The position numbers were made by a program, and so were the translations under genes. Shown piece by piece: positions 45,808 through 57,123 of a stretch of DNA of 64,000 nt. The notes beneath the pieces are model-generated. The model saw nothing but the letters and a program-made list of their open reading frames with translations, was not told the DNA's origin and made no database searches. The stretch's first letter is position 1, and every line of letters starts with the position of its first letter. Source of the stretch: Niebla homalea. Lineage: Eukaryota; Ascomycota; Lecanoromycetes; Lecanorales; Ramalinaceae. The DNA is taken from NCBI GenBank assembly GCA_019925105.1, contig JAHGAU010000003.1, positions 186,001 through 250,000 of the forward strand, read 5' to 3'.

Positions 45808-46567
45808 GGTGGAGGCCTGATGCTCGATGACGGTGATCAAGAATTCAATGGAGTATACCAATTTGGGCCCGGGTTGATCGAATATTGACTGCTCAAGCCA
45901 TATGGTATATGTAGTGCATATAGCGCTCAAATGTTCGTAATCATCTCATCAGATGAAGGTGATGTAGAAAGGTGATTAGTATTGACTCGTGGCTGGAAAA
46001 TGCCGTGCCTGAAGCTCAGCGTCCAAATCAAGCCAAGCGTAATTCTACCCTACTCGCCAAGCTTTTTCTGGGTCCGAGGGTCCTGGTAGGCGGCGCTTCC
46101 AAGCCCCCGCGGAGCAATCAGGCGCAATCAGGCGCCATCGAAAACGGTTGCGGTCACGGAAGGGCCATCAGCCAGTAGGGTGAATAAGGTAACTTCATCT
46201 CTATTCACAGCCACCATTTCTCCTACGTCTCCCGAACCATCTCCCTCATCATTATTATAAAAAGCTCTTGACCCATTCTACAGACCGCTCAACATGAGCC
46301 AATTCATATCCAACACTTGCAATACCTACGTTACTTCAAGATCACAACAAAGATTCACCAAACCACCCGATACAAGTACAAGGGCTCAAACGTGACCAAG
46401 GACCCTCCATTCCGGTCTTCCATTCTATTCTTCAACTTGGAGATACAGCCTCGCATTGGCATCACCACATCGAGCTCTACGCCAACCTCAGCAATCTCAA
46501 TTCTTTTGTCTGCTTTCTCGTTTTACTGTTCATCCCGGCTGCATATTTATAAGCCACTAAACTCGTC
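45808..46567. other. Intergenic between divergent genes
   Basis: Promoters of VPS55 and of the decapping-factor gene. A TTATTATAAAAAGC element near 46250 is TATA-like. A frame at 46317-46781 overlaps the next gene and is not supported. Confidence 0.5.
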
Positions 46568-48094
46568 ATGGCTCCCGAGCCAGAGACCCCGCGTCGTCAT
46601 GCAAGAGGTGGGAAACGAGTGGCAAAGAAGAATGCCACCATTGGATCTTCAGAAACTCCATTACCTACAGACGCGACCGCAACAGAGGCCCAGACCTTCC
46701 AGCCTACCCACATTCTCAAGCGTGGCGAGGGTGATAAGCCTTCTTCTGCCGAACTCAGTACTATGCCAATCCCCAAGATAGAGACTACTCCTCCACCGAA
46801 CCCTCACATCGGAGCAGATGACGGGAAGCCGCAACCTCAAAAAGAATCTCCAAACGGTCATGTTTCACCTGCTGAGACACCGAAGCCACGCCAAAAGAAC
46901 AAAAGTAAGAGCAAGGCGACACCTGCCAAACTCGTACATACCAAATCTCATAATGGACCGTCAAAGCCGCCTTACGAAACACCAAAACCGAAATCGAAGT
47001 ACCCCGCCTTTTTCACACAATCACCATCCAAAGCCTACGCTGGACCAGGTTTCCATGCCTCGCCCGACGCATCCTCTCTGCCTCTACCAAAGTTCCTATC
47101 TCAGTCTGTTCCAAATGTCGACAAGACCACAAGCCTTAGGAACATGATGTCTGAGACCGATTCGTCAGAATCTTCACCCTCAGGGGGCGAAGGTTCGCCC
47201 TCCAAACATGCAGCCATCGCGAAGCTTGATCGCCAGGCCCGTGAAGAGTCACCACTTGACATATTCTTCCGAGCCGACAAGGAATCAAAATCACGCGCGC
47301 CCCAGCCAGCTCCCAGCGTCGGCCGCTTGAACGGGGAGAGCAATCCAACAAGCAAGTTGGGGACCCCTGACGGATCACAGCCTATACAGCGCAATCACGT
47401 AAGACATTTGACGGACAATTCGAATCCAGACATGTTTCCAATGGAGATGGAGGCTTCCACTCCCCAACGCAGGACTGTCACTGGACCATCCAAGCTCTTG
47501 AGTGAGAACCGCACGGTATCGGAAAGCGCAACTGGACCCCGGAAAGATCTTAACGCCGCAGATCTGATGAAGCTGTTGAACATCTCTCAATCACCAGGGG
47601 CAACTCTAGCACCAGAGAATTACTCACCGCTCAAGCCCAGCACTCCGTCACCTTCGCCGAGACCCAAGGCAGCTTCGAGATCCTCCGCACGACTCTCTGG
47701 TACCCCACCCACTTTTCCAGGCGGGTTAGATCGATCTCCTGAGGAACGACAAGCGGCGCTGGTAGCTCTGGCTGAAAAGCAGATTGCCACGCCCACTGGC
47801 TATACACCCAGTGGTTTCTCAAGCCAGCGATCAGCAGCACCTTCGGGCCTTCGCAAGGAAACCAGAATCTCCTCTTCTCCGAGTGGCACTGGTCTTCCGG
47901 AGCTTCCCTCTTCGTCGACCCCCACACATGCATACGCTACGAGAGCTTCAACGGCTGTAAAGCCGCAACCAACCCCAGCCGAGTACAAAATGCCTTTTCC
48001 GAAAGTCCATGAGGCCAAGCAGCCTATCAATGGTGGCAATCACAATTTAAAATCCATGGAGGATGATTTACGGAAAATTCTGAAACTTGTTTGA
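46568..48094 (+). CDS. PNRC-motif protein, probable mRNA decapping enhancer
   Basis: Single exon, 508 aa, mostly disordered and rich in Ser, Pro and Lys. At about residues 146-180 it has YPAFFTQSPSKAYAGPGF followed by HASPDASSLPLPKFL and SQSVPN, the PNRC/Edc1-type proline-rich motif. The last residues, MEDDLRKILKLV, form a short amphipathic helix with an LxxLL-like shape. Family knowledge: such short motifs in Edc1-like proteins contact Dcp1 and stimulate Dcp2 decapping; the conserved C-terminal helix is common in filamentous fungal homologues. The role in decapping is inferred from the motif. An N-terminal basic stretch (RRHARGGKRVAKK) may bind RNA or be a nuclear signal. Confidence 0.75.
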   Translation: MAPEPETPRRHARGGKRVAKKNATIGSSETPLPTDATATEAQTFQPTHILKRGEGDKPSSAELSTMPIPKIETTPPPNPHIGADDGKPQPQKESPNGHVSPAETPKPRQKNKSKSKATPAKLVHTKSHNGPSKPPYETPKPKSKYPAFFTQSPSKAYAGPGFHASPDASSLPLPKFLSQSVPNVDKTTSLRNMMSETDSSESSPSGGEGSPSKHAAIAKLDRQAREESPLDIFFRADKESKSRAPQPAPSVGRLNGESNPTSKLGTPDGSQPIQRNHVRHLTDNSNPDMFPMEMEASTPQRRTVTGPSKLLSENRTVSESATGPRKDLNAADLMKLLNISQSPGATLAPENYSPLKPSTPSPSPRPKAASRSSARLSGTPPTFPGGLDRSPEERQAALVALAEKQIATPTGYTPSGFSSQRSAAPSGLRKETRISSSPSGTGLPELPSSSTPTHAYATRASTAVKPQPTPAEYKMPFPKVHEAKQPINGGNHNLKSMEDDLRKILKLV

Positions 48095-49518
48095 TGCCTT
48101 GATTAGAGACGGTGTTAGCTGTGATCATTCTGATATCAGATCTTGGTTGTGGACAACGATCGTGACCAAACAATGGCCTCGAATATGAGATTCTTGTGCG
48201 AGGAGTTTGAGCGTTTAGTGCTGGCCCGGGATCACTTTTTCTCGCCACTTGCGCTACGAGAAGAATATTTTCTGCTTTCTGATGTTGTTCTAGATTTTGC
48301 AACGGACGTTATATGGAGCTGGGGAGTGCAGCGGTTGGGAGGTGTTTGACAGGAATTGACATATCAGGACCTTTGTCACATTCACGTCGAAGTACTGCTG
48401 GGATCGCTGGACCTTTATGACGCGCAACAATAATCTTGGATAGCCTTGACACCTTAGGAGACATCATCACTGCTACCGAGTAGCATCTTTCGAAGCGATC
48501 TCTCGCAAACTACAATATTGATATGGTTTAAATCACACGACACTCGCGACTCACCACGGCACTTCTGCAACCTTTTCCTTTGTCTTCCCTCCAAATATCT
48601 TCCCCCGTCACGCCTGCGAGGCAACGCCTACTACAACACACACGCAACCTCAAGAGCATCACTCCAGAGCGATCATATCCGGCGTGACCCTCGTCCCTGC
48701 ACCTTGGGCTTCTTATCCGCCCAACGACAGCACTTCTGCACACACACCTTTTCCTTCTGTCAGTAATCTCACCAAAAGAACAATCCTGTCCCATGAATCG
48801 CCTCAACGGAAGTTGGAAACGCTTGCGCTTGGTAGTGAGTGCAATGGCGAATATCTAGCAACAGGGAAGTCTTGTCGGATATAGAAGGGCTTTCCCTTGT
48901 TGTGGTAGCTAGATACGTGGGTAGATAGGGAAACACACTCCGTTTAAACGTGAGAATTATGATGAATGTGACATACTACGTGGATCTTTCTATTATCGTA
49001 GCTCCCATGTGCGAGATGGGCAATGCCCAGCTTTCTTCGCAACGATCGCACTTGTGCAGACATCGATGTAATTACCTGGTCGCTCTGCACGAGGAATGTC
49101 AAGGGGGCATTGTTTAGATAACATAACATAACCCAAACGAGCTCATAGGACGCCAATCTGAGGTTCCCCGAAATCCGATTGTGAAGCTGAATCTGTGGAA
49201 GGTTGCCGGTCAACGCCCTGCGCTCCACATACCGCACGAGCGTGACTTGCCATGCATCGACAAACTCGCTTCGTGTCTGTCTCTGCCTGTCAAAATAGAC
49301 AATTCATCATTCCCACGGGGAAAAAAAAAAGGAGAGAGAGAAACCCCCCTTGGCTCTGACCTCCCACCTGTATCTTCTCCCCCTTTCCGTCCCTCTCATC
49401 CCTCCCTCCTCCCCTGTCTCCCCTCATCACCATCGATTCTCATAGAAACCCCGAACCCGCCCCCCTCCCCCCCCCCAAAACAGGCATCTCGTCCAAATCC
49501 CCCCCCAACCCCAGCTCC
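48095..49518. other. Intergenic between convergent genes
   Basis: 1.4 kb without a supported gene. Low-complexity A-rich (49321-49330), GA-rich and C-rich (49461-49478) runs lie next to the 3' end of SNRNP27. Frames at 48518-48884 have no motif. Confidence 0.5.
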
Positions 49519-50445
49519 TCAATTCCGACTCGGACTCAACGGGCGATTGAACCCCCCCACGCGGTTCATGTACTGCCGGTACTCGGTCTTCTTCTCGCGC
49601 CGCACCCCGCTCACGTTGTTGCCCCTGACCTTGGTGTTCTTGGTCGATTTGAAGCCCGCGAAGCCCATCTGCTGGAGCAGGGCTGTGGTTTCCGGGTCCG
49701 GGTCCGCGGCGTCGTCGTCGATGTCCATGTGCGCGGTGGTAGTGGGAGGTGCGGGGGCTCCGGCTGCGGCGCCGTTGGTAGTGGTGGTTGTTGCGCTGTT
49801 GGCCGGGTGGGGGGTGCCGTTGGGTGTGGCGGCTGCTGCTGCTGCGGCGGCACCCACGGGTTTTGAGGGTGGGGGGGCGCGATTGGAGCGTGGGGCCGTA
49901 GGTGGGGGCGAGCGGGAGCGTCGATGATGATGAGGGCGTGGCGAGCGCGAGCGTGTGCGGGACCGGGGGCGAGGTTTCTGGTGGTGGTTGTTGGGTTGGT
50001 GGGAGGGCGGCGTGCGCGTGCGGTGACGGCGGTTGTTGCGGTCGTGGTCGCGGATTGTTGGGGATCGGGAGCGTAGGCGATCATCTGGAGGTCTTTCTGT
50101 CAGCTTTGCGTTGCCTAGGTTGCAGGCGAGATAGTGTAGAAAGATACCTCGTGGTGGCCTCCTCCGCCGGTCGTCGCGCCGTCGGTCTCGGCTGCGGCTG
50201 CGGCTTCGTTCGTCTTCCCTTTCTCTGTCTCTGTAGCGGTCGCGTCGTCGGTCCCGGTCGCGGGAGTAGGAGCGGCTACGGGAGCGTCGGTCGCGGTGAC
50301 GTGAGCGTGAGCGGTGATAGCGGGGTTCCCGTGAGGGACGATCGTTGTAAGGGCGGGTATTGGGGGAGCGGGTGCGTGGGTAGGTTTTGGAGGGGCGGAA
50401 TGGGGAGAGAGAGCGGCGTGGACGTTTCGTAGGTGGCTCCGTCAT
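49519..50445 (-). CDS. SNRNP27: U4/U6.U5 tri-snRNP-associated 27-kDa protein homologue
   Basis: Two exons on the minus strand, 50445-50148 and 50084-49519, 287 aa. The first two thirds are an RS-type low-complexity domain (many Arg-Ser, Arg-Asp repeats), interrupted by a Thr/Asn/Ala-rich spacer. The C-terminal block is diagnostic: LQQMGFAGFKSTKNTKVRGN, then REKKTEYRQYMNRVGGFNRP. Human SNRNP27 ends with the same kind of segment (MGFxxFxSTKxxxVxGN ... YRQYMNRxGGFNRPL). The protein belongs to the spliceosomal tri-snRNP in the nucleus. The intron (63 bases, GTATCT...CTCCAG, CTGAC branch) is located in the RS domain. Using the upstream AG (CTGACAG) would add four residues and keep the frame. Confidence 0.9.
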   Translation of the reverse strand: MTEPPTKRPRRSLSPFRPSKTYPRTRSPNTRPYNDRPSREPRYHRSRSRHRDRRSRSRSYSRDRDRRRDRYRDREREDERSRSRSRDRRRDDRRRRPPRGIFLHYLACNLGNAKLTERPPDDRLRSRSPTIRDHDRNNRRHRTRTPPSHQPNNHHQKPRPRSRTRSRSPRPHHHRRSRSPPPTAPRSNRAPPPSKPVGAAAAAAAATPNGTPHPANSATTTTTNGAAAGAPAPPTTTAHMDIDDDAADPDPETTALLQQMGFAGFKSTKNTKVRGNNVSGVRREKKTEYRQYMNRVGGFNRPLSPSRN

Positions 50446-50829
50446 TATGTATGAATGGTGAGGGGAAAGTGGAAAAGGGAAGTTGAAAGTGAAACTTCAA
50501 GTGGGTCGAAGTGGAGGGTGTATTTAATTCTGATGCCAAGCAGACTGTAGGTGTAGAATGTAACAAGTGGACAACAAGACTTGGCGCCAAGACTCGATGC
50601 CTACCATCAAGCCTCGAGCGTCGTTGGATGAAGACCGTATCTACAAATCCCACCTCACGTGGAAGCGCTTTTGAGCCTAAATAAAGTGATAAGGCATTCT
50701 CCAGTCGCTAGTCAAGCGTTCAATGCCTCGCCTTAGCTTGCTCCATCTCAGGTGATCTCAACTAATCCCGCAGGTTGAGCAGGGCGGATACTCTGCTAGC
50801 TGCCACCTGTTTTATCTTGAGCGATCAGG
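50446..50829. other. Intergenic between divergent genes
   Basis: Promoters of SNRNP27 and the HET-domain gene. Nothing further seen. Confidence 0.5.
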
Positions 50830-52902
50830 ATGCCGGTCGGAGATTGGCAAGATGACCAATGCACCAACATCGTTGTTCAACAACGCACTGGGACAAAGTT
50901 CTGCAACGCCTGTATAAAGATCTTCAATTCCAACTCACATCGGAAATTCATACGCAGGTCTAACGGGATCTATGGAACCGATGTTAGCTATCGACATATT
51001 CGATATCTTGATACATTACAAGATTCAGCCACTCGCGGATGTGAGCTTTGTAGTCATATTCTTCGAAGCATGAGAGCTCGCGATGATAAATATTTCCCCG
51101 TTCAGGAGTTGCGCTTGAGTTATTCTCTCACAGTAGAATTGACTTCATCTGAACAACGATTACCGACTGTGCTCAACTCGTTGCACATAATATTCGTCTA
51201 TCATTGTCAGTCCAAGACAGAGCGTAGCTGGTTACACTGGCTACATGTCATTTTGATAGGAGAATACTTACGCTCGTCAACTTTATCTCTGCCATGTCAA
51301 GATGTAGAGGTTTTAGGCAAAGATGAGGCGTGTCAACCGACTGAAGCGAGCATATTGCACCCATCATTGGATACTGACCTTTTCCGTTGGTGGCTCTCGA
51401 ACTGTCTGACAGATCACACCCGGTGCACTCGCTTTTACGACAAGACCTACGTCCCTTCGAGGCTATTGAAGATATCTGCTGATACTGAGGGTGTGTGTCA
51501 CAGCGTGACTTTAATAGAGACTTGCAACTATGTCCCAACTTCTGCATATATGGCTCTAAGTCATTGTTGGGGGCATCATGATTTCTTGACACTCACAACT
51601 GAGAATCGCTCCCGCCTACTGTCTGGGTTTGATATAGTAGAGCTGCCTAAAACATTCCAAGACGCAGTTCATCTCACGCACAGTCTAGGTTACAGTTACC
51701 TCTGGATTGACTCACTTTGCATTATTCAAAACTCAGACAGCGATTGGGAAAAAGAGGCCTTCAGCATGAAAAAAGTCTATAGCAATGCCATTTGCACCAT
51801 AGCAGCAACCGGAGCCCATGATTCAAGCGAGGGTCTGCATGGTTTTTTTGAGCGTAGGCAAGACGGCTTCTGTCACGTTCCAGTCGAGGCCTCCTGGTCG
51901 TTGGGAACTGAAAGCGTGCTTTTCATGGTCGATGACTTGCGACGTCTGGACATCGTCAACTCTCCCCTTTTGAAACGTGCCTGGGTCATACAAGAAATGG
52001 CTCTTTCAGCACGCAAGCTACATTTTGCCAACAGTCAAGTACATTGGCAATGTCAAGAACGTCTATCATGCGAAGCTTTTCCTATTCATTATCCAAGTCC
52101 AATGCGGGTGGACCATCTTCACGAGTATCAATGGCCCGAAAACAGGGGTGCGCGAGATTCTGAATCCTTGTCAAGTGCATGGTGGCAATTGGTCGAGGCC
52201 TACTCATCCGGAGTTCTTACCAACGGGTCCGACAAACTCGCTGCTTTTGCGGGCGCTGCAGAGCAATTTCGGATCATCAATGGCGGCTTGACCTATACCT
52301 GTGGCATGTGGAGAGAACGTATGCCATCCGATTTGCTCTGGTCCGTTGGTCTCGAAGTTCATAACAGCGGTAAGCCTCGACGGAGATCGCAAGACTACCG
52401 GGCTCCCTCTTGGTCTTGGCTTTCCTTGGATGACTTCCCAGTCAGAGAACCACCCGATCTATTTGGTCCTTCGACAACCCAGCCTCGGCTTGAGATACTA
52501 GACGTTGCAATCGAGAATGCAGAGGGCAACGCATATGGACCAATTATTGCCGCGGCTTTGCAGGTGAAGGGCATGCTGAAGAGTGTGAGGATAGAGTTCA
52601 AAGATAAAATGGACAGTATTCACGAGCTCAGGATTGATGATAACTCTATCATGTTCAAGCTAGATGATGAGGATGTGAATATAGCAGGTCCAAACTACTG
52701 TCTGCCATTTTATGGGGGAGGGACGTCGGATGTGGTCGGTTTGGTGCTAGTACCAGCAGTCGACGACGGGGTCCTAGATCAGCTCCGTCGAATCGCGTAC
52801 TTCAAGGCCAAAGCTTCCAAGATGCCCACCCACATGTTCGATTTCCAGGATAATGACGGTATCTGGAAGCCCCTTCAACCGACTACCTTCACACTTGTAT
52901 AA
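50830..52902 (+). CDS. Heterokaryon-incompatibility (HET) domain protein
   Basis: Single exon, 690 aa, intact. The N-terminus has a cysteine pair region (FCNACIKIF and GCELCSHILRSMR) usual in this family. The HET domain begins at about residue 239: AYMALSHCWGHHDFLTLT, then IVELPKTFQDAVHLTHSLGY, YLWIDSLCIIQNSDSDWEKE and the block YSNAICTIAATGAHDSSEGL. LKRAWVIQEMALSARKLHF follows near 380-400, and YRAPSWSWLSLD near 525. Family knowledge: HET proteins trigger cell death after fusion of unlike strains, and many others have unknown roles. No NACHT, WD or patatin domain is attached. It sits alone among housekeeping genes. The predicted location is cytosolic. Confidence 0.93.
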   Translation: MPVGDWQDDQCTNIVVQQRTGTKFCNACIKIFNSNSHRKFIRRSNGIYGTDVSYRHIRYLDTLQDSATRGCELCSHILRSMRARDDKYFPVQELRLSYSLTVELTSSEQRLPTVLNSLHIIFVYHCQSKTERSWLHWLHVILIGEYLRSSTLSLPCQDVEVLGKDEACQPTEASILHPSLDTDLFRWWLSNCLTDHTRCTRFYDKTYVPSRLLKISADTEGVCHSVTLIETCNYVPTSAYMALSHCWGHHDFLTLTTENRSRLLSGFDIVELPKTFQDAVHLTHSLGYSYLWIDSLCIIQNSDSDWEKEAFSMKKVYSNAICTIAATGAHDSSEGLHGFFERRQDGFCHVPVEASWSLGTESVLFMVDDLRRLDIVNSPLLKRAWVIQEMALSARKLHFANSQVHWQCQERLSCEAFPIHYPSPMRVDHLHEYQWPENRGARDSESLSSAWWQLVEAYSSGVLTNGSDKLAAFAGAAEQFRIINGGLTYTCGMWRERMPSDLLWSVGLEVHNSGKPRRRSQDYRAPSWSWLSLDDFPVREPPDLFGPSTTQPRLEILDVAIENAEGNAYGPIIAAALQVKGMLKSVRIEFKDKMDSIHELRIDDNSIMFKLDDEDVNIAGPNYCLPFYGGGTSDVVGLVLVPAVDDGVLDQLRRIAYFKAKASKMPTHMFDFQDNDGIWKPLQPTTFTLV

Positions 52903-53782
52903 CGCTGCCAATGTATTGGCACCCATATCCCATGTAAGCCCAACCATTGATTTAAGACCCATCCCAACCTACCACCCAAAGCGTACGAAATGATGGACTG
53001 ACGCCAAAGGAACAGCACAGAGCACCAAATGCTCTCGGGAGTTGGCAAAGGCAGATCCAAAATCTGCAAGACAACGACGACTCGCACACCCAATGCCGAT
53101 ACGACTCGAAACGATCCTTTTCCGACCTCCACGCATCAACCAGATTGACAGCACGAGAGCATGAATGTTACGGCCCTGATGACACTTCCCTATCTTACAC
53201 GCAATATCATATAAATGTATGAATGTATGAATGAATGAATGAATGAATGAATGCATGAGTGACCATGCCATGATCCTGCCTGCCACTATGTTTAGACCGC
53301 GCCGCGTCGTCCGCTTTTTCACCCACCACCGAGCGATGTGATTGCACTCTGGGGGGGAAGGTCCAGACGCTGTTGGGATGGTAGTTGGCCAGTTGGTGGG
53401 TGGGAATGATTACCTACCTACCATCTTTTTATCTGGTTGCAGGGGGAGGACATGTAAAAGTGTCTTCCATTCGACAGAGCATCCATTACAGCGATCCACA
53501 CCGTACGAACGACCAGCAGCAGCCCCGGGATCGAGAAAGGATATTTGGGCAGCCGTGGGGTTGATCTACGGAAGTTTAAGTTTGGACGTAAAACACCTAA
53601 ACCAAGATGATCTCGATGTGACTCTGTCTCAAAAGCTTGCACAAGAAGGCCATGAATGTTCGAGCGGGTTACTAGTGCTGCTTCTTTTGCGACTCTGTGA
53701 ACTACTTCCAACCCCTTTTGGCCCCTCTGGTAATGAGTGTCCCACCATTTACCCCCCTTCCCCTCCCTCCACCCACCCTCTC
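52903..53782. other. Intergenic between convergent genes
   Basis: 880 bases of 3' flank of the HET and sphingomyelinase genes, with a GAAT microsatellite. A plus-strand frame 53342-54037 runs into the antisense of the next gene and is rejected. Confidence 0.5.
53221..53254. repeat. (GAAT) tetranucleotide microsatellite
   Basis: GAATGTATGAATGAATGAAT and onwards: about six uninterrupted GAAT/ATGA units with a degenerate start and end. Confidence 0.85.
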
Positions 53783-56142
53783 TCAATATGGCCCGTCTTT
53801 AGAAGGACAGTTGTACCCCAACTGCCCACTCCCGCTGCGAATGTAACAGACCTTCTGCCTTGCACAGGCGGCACTGCTGCAATTCTTCGTCACCACACTG
53901 CTCTTCGTCTCGAACAGGTTGTACGTCTCCACCAGGCTGTTGTTGCTCAACATGCTGTACGTGACATCGTCCCAGAAGGTCGCGTTCAGCGGGGAGGTGC
54001 TCGGCCAGGTCCCGTTGACGTTGTACGTGTCCCGTGAATCGTACTCGTATTGCCACACCGGCGCATGCCAGGTCAGCGATTCGGATACATTGGCGAAATA
54101 GGTCTTGATGTCCATGATCTCAAAGGTCTTGGCGTCGACGCTGTAGAGCTGGTATCCTGCATTCAGACCTGTGAGCGGGGTGATGGAGGGGCCGATGAAG
54201 GCCATGGTCAGGGGCTTGCTGTAGTCGACGGCCAGTGTGTTTCGCAAAGTACCATTGAGACTGCTCGGGAGGTAGTCGTAGAAGATCTGGAGCTGGTCCT
54301 CGTGGGTATGGCCGAAGAAGATGCCCGCTATGGTGTAGGGGGCATAGCGGCGGACGATGCTGTAGAACAAGGCGGTAGGATTCGGGAGATTGTTAGTTCC
54401 GTCGTAGCCTGATAGCACATGGCCGATGATCCAGGCACGTTGGTCATTCTTCTCACACTGGTCGAGCTCGGAAATGAGGAAGCGGAGGATGCCGGATTGG
54501 TCTGGGTTGGTGAAGTTGAAATAGTTGAAGATGTTGCTGGGGTACCAGAAGTCGGTGTTGATAGAAATGATGCGAAGGCCTTGGGCGGTAGTGTGGGCAT
54601 AGGCGCCGTAATGAGTCGAGGCGTAGTTGGCCTCGTCGCCTGTGATCCAACCGTCTTGCTGCCACATTGAGCTAAGGAGGTCGTAGTTCCAGCTGAAGAT
54701 GTTGGACTTTCCAGAGTCGTCCCCGTTGATGTTGTTGGGGGTGTTGTATGCTTCGGGGAAGGAGTCATGGTTTCCTAATGTAGGGTAGATTGGGACGTTG
54801 CCCATCTGTGCCTTGAAAGTTTGGTATGTCACCTCTTCTTCGAAGGAAACGTAGGCTCGACTAAGCATATCGTCATTGTCATGACTGACGATGTCACCAG
54901 TGAATATGGAGAAGCTGACTTTTGCCGGATCGAAGAATTGGCTCATTGAATCGAATACAGACAGAGCTAGATCTGGTGGGGAGTCGCAGTACAGATACCC
55001 ATATCTTGAAGCAGGGACAGATGCATTGCTGACGCCAGTATTCAAAACGGTGTTTTTTGCATCAGGTCTACAGCATAGATATTTGGAACAGTTTGCCTCG
55101 GACCCAATGTCGTATCGAGGGTCCAAATGCCAGTCCGAGAGGTGCAGTACATCAATTGTCTGGCCAGAGGGTTCGGGTATTGTGGAAGCCTTTGGAGGCT
55201 TGGAGCTCAGATACTGACTCTCGTCGATTTCGATCACCGGCGGTCGAGCGCAGGTATCCTGCCATACATTAGCTCCTCGAGCAAATCAGGAATGGTCGGT
55301 AATCCTACAAAATTGTAGTGGCACCATGCTTGATAGTCGCCAGTACCGTTATCAAACTTGGCGTATCTACAGATGGTATCAGAGGGGAATGAGATAGAAC
55401 ATCATATGGCCTGACACACAATTGAGTCCAATACGGTCCGAGGCCACCTCCAGAGAAATCCGACGTACAAGAGGCCGCGTAGATGGGAAACTTGGCGGCA
55501 GTACCTGGCGATTCTGATCAGTAGGAACCAGTCATTCGAGTGCCAGGAACTACAGTATTTAATTAGCAGGTCCGTAAAAGTTGAGGCGTTTTGAGACACG
55601 GCCGCCTGATGCAGCACGTCCGTCTCTCCCAAGCATTTGGTGCAATTGCTGGTACTGTTGTTCGAGATGATGGCGAGAAGCTGGTTGTAATAGTAGCCCT
55701 CGGTCTCATTGTTCCTATCGAATTGAATTGGGTCAGTCCCGCCTCCCGACTCATAATCATGTCCAAACTTACGGTTTCAGGGGTGTGATTGGGGCTGGAA
55801 TAGGTGAAGTTTCATTCTCGCTACGGTCCATTAGTTGCTGCATAGGATTACGCCGCCCGCTATGTGGACGTACGATGGGACCGGACCGGAGCCATTGTAA
55901 TACAAGGTCGGGCCACCTTTGGTATCAAGACTGTTGGTCAGTTGTGGGTCGAGAGGATCCAGTCCCCCTGCACGTTTATCCGTTGCTTGGATTCCGGTGC
56001 AAAGGTAGAGGAAGCCGACCCCAACTGCACACATGGAACAGACCATTGTGATGAAGATCAATTCTGTAATAGGAATTTGGCTGAATGTGTTACTCGTAGA
56101 TAGATCTTTGGAGGAGCTGATGTTGGGCGGATCAGCTTTCAT
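53783..56142 (-). CDS. Acid sphingomyelinase-like phosphodiesterase (saposin B plus metallophosphoesterase)
   Basis: Six exons on the minus strand are proposed: 56142-55874, 55820-55773, 55714-55554, 55504-55420, 55366-55347 and 55275-53783, giving 691 aa (659 if the ATG at 56046 is used, which gives a signal-peptide-like start). The N-terminal part has a saposin-B-like cysteine region: NCTKCLGETDVLHQAAVSQN, then FTDLLIKYCTAAKF and GGGLGPYWTQLYAKFDN. The catalytic metallophosphoesterase core has all five motifs: LSDWHLDPRYD, FTGDIVSHD, TLGNHDSFPEA, WIIGHVLSGY and FFGHTHEDQ. Family knowledge: these enzymes hydrolyse sphingomyelin or related phosphodiesters in an acidic or extracellular space with zinc. 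Exon 5 is only 20 bases, chosen because it restores NGANVWQDTCARPPVIEID. The core is certain, while the 5' splicing needs RNA evidence. Confidence 0.85.
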
Positions 56143-57123
56143 ATGTCTTACTATTCACCCACATTAATGTACAGTGACCTCATCTCGGTATCATCCTAGG
56201 GACCTTGTAATAGGGCTTGTTTGGGAATGCAGGTGCCTATGCAGGCCTCACGGTGGTCTTGGGGATATCGAGATGAACATTGAGCCAATCACACAAATGG
56301 CTTCAGCCATGGGGTCAACGGTTCTGGACCGCGGGAAATTTGGGTTTCAAAGCCAGTCGAAAACACAACTCATCAGATGTTGGCAAAAGGAGATGTCATA
56401 CCCATCTTGACGGTCTCTCGGCATACTGCGAAATGGATAGCCCATGCACGTGGAGAAGCTTGGCCTGGTATTGGCTCAGGCACAAGGGGATGACCTCAAG
56501 CGATGATAATGACCTTCCACTTCGGGATGGAGGGCAAGAACTCCATGGAGACATGGTGAACTGCACGTTCAGCGATACTGCGTTCTTGACGGTCGCAATA
56601 CTAATACTGCATGAGCAACTGATGCAGCTGCCGAAGAGAGATACTCGTGGCCCCCGGACAATTTTTGATAGTGCCGCCTTGGTCTCCGCGCGGGGTCCGT
56701 CCCCACCCCCTATACGGAATACACCCATCCTACAGACAGGCTTGGCAAGGCCTGTCGACCTCCTGCACTTTGGTTTCTTCTCACCCCCGTTACTATTAGC
56801 GTAAATGCTTTTCTTCATCTCGCCTGTACGAGCGAGCTGAGGTCTTCGCATGCCCCTTGATACATGTACATATCATGATACAGGATGGAGTTTTCATGGC
56901 TGCCATAGCTATCGCAACCATTGCGTCGGAACATGTTCTTTATCCCATGCCAAAACGTCATCACGGAGGACCGGGCCAAAGCCCCTCCATCTGATGCACC
57001 TGCTCGCTTTCTTCTCTATACATGCTTGATCTGGCGATTTGCTCGATTGTCTTGCTTTAGTTCGCGTCGTTGCGCTGATATATCACTGCACACAAGCTTG
57101 TCGTCTAGACAGCAGCGCTCATC
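56143..57123. other. Intergenic between divergent genes
   Basis: Promoters of the sphingomyelinase-like gene and the reductase gene. Overlapping frames on both strands at 56280-56851 have no recognisable motif. Confidence 0.5.

Noticed and set aside
49181..50432. Plus-strand frames of 176 and 248 codons
   Set aside because: Antisense of the RS-rich SNRNP27 gene; low complexity produces open mirror frames.
53342..54412. Plus-strand frames of 231 and 120 codons
   Set aside because: Antisense of the sphingomyelinase-like catalytic exon.
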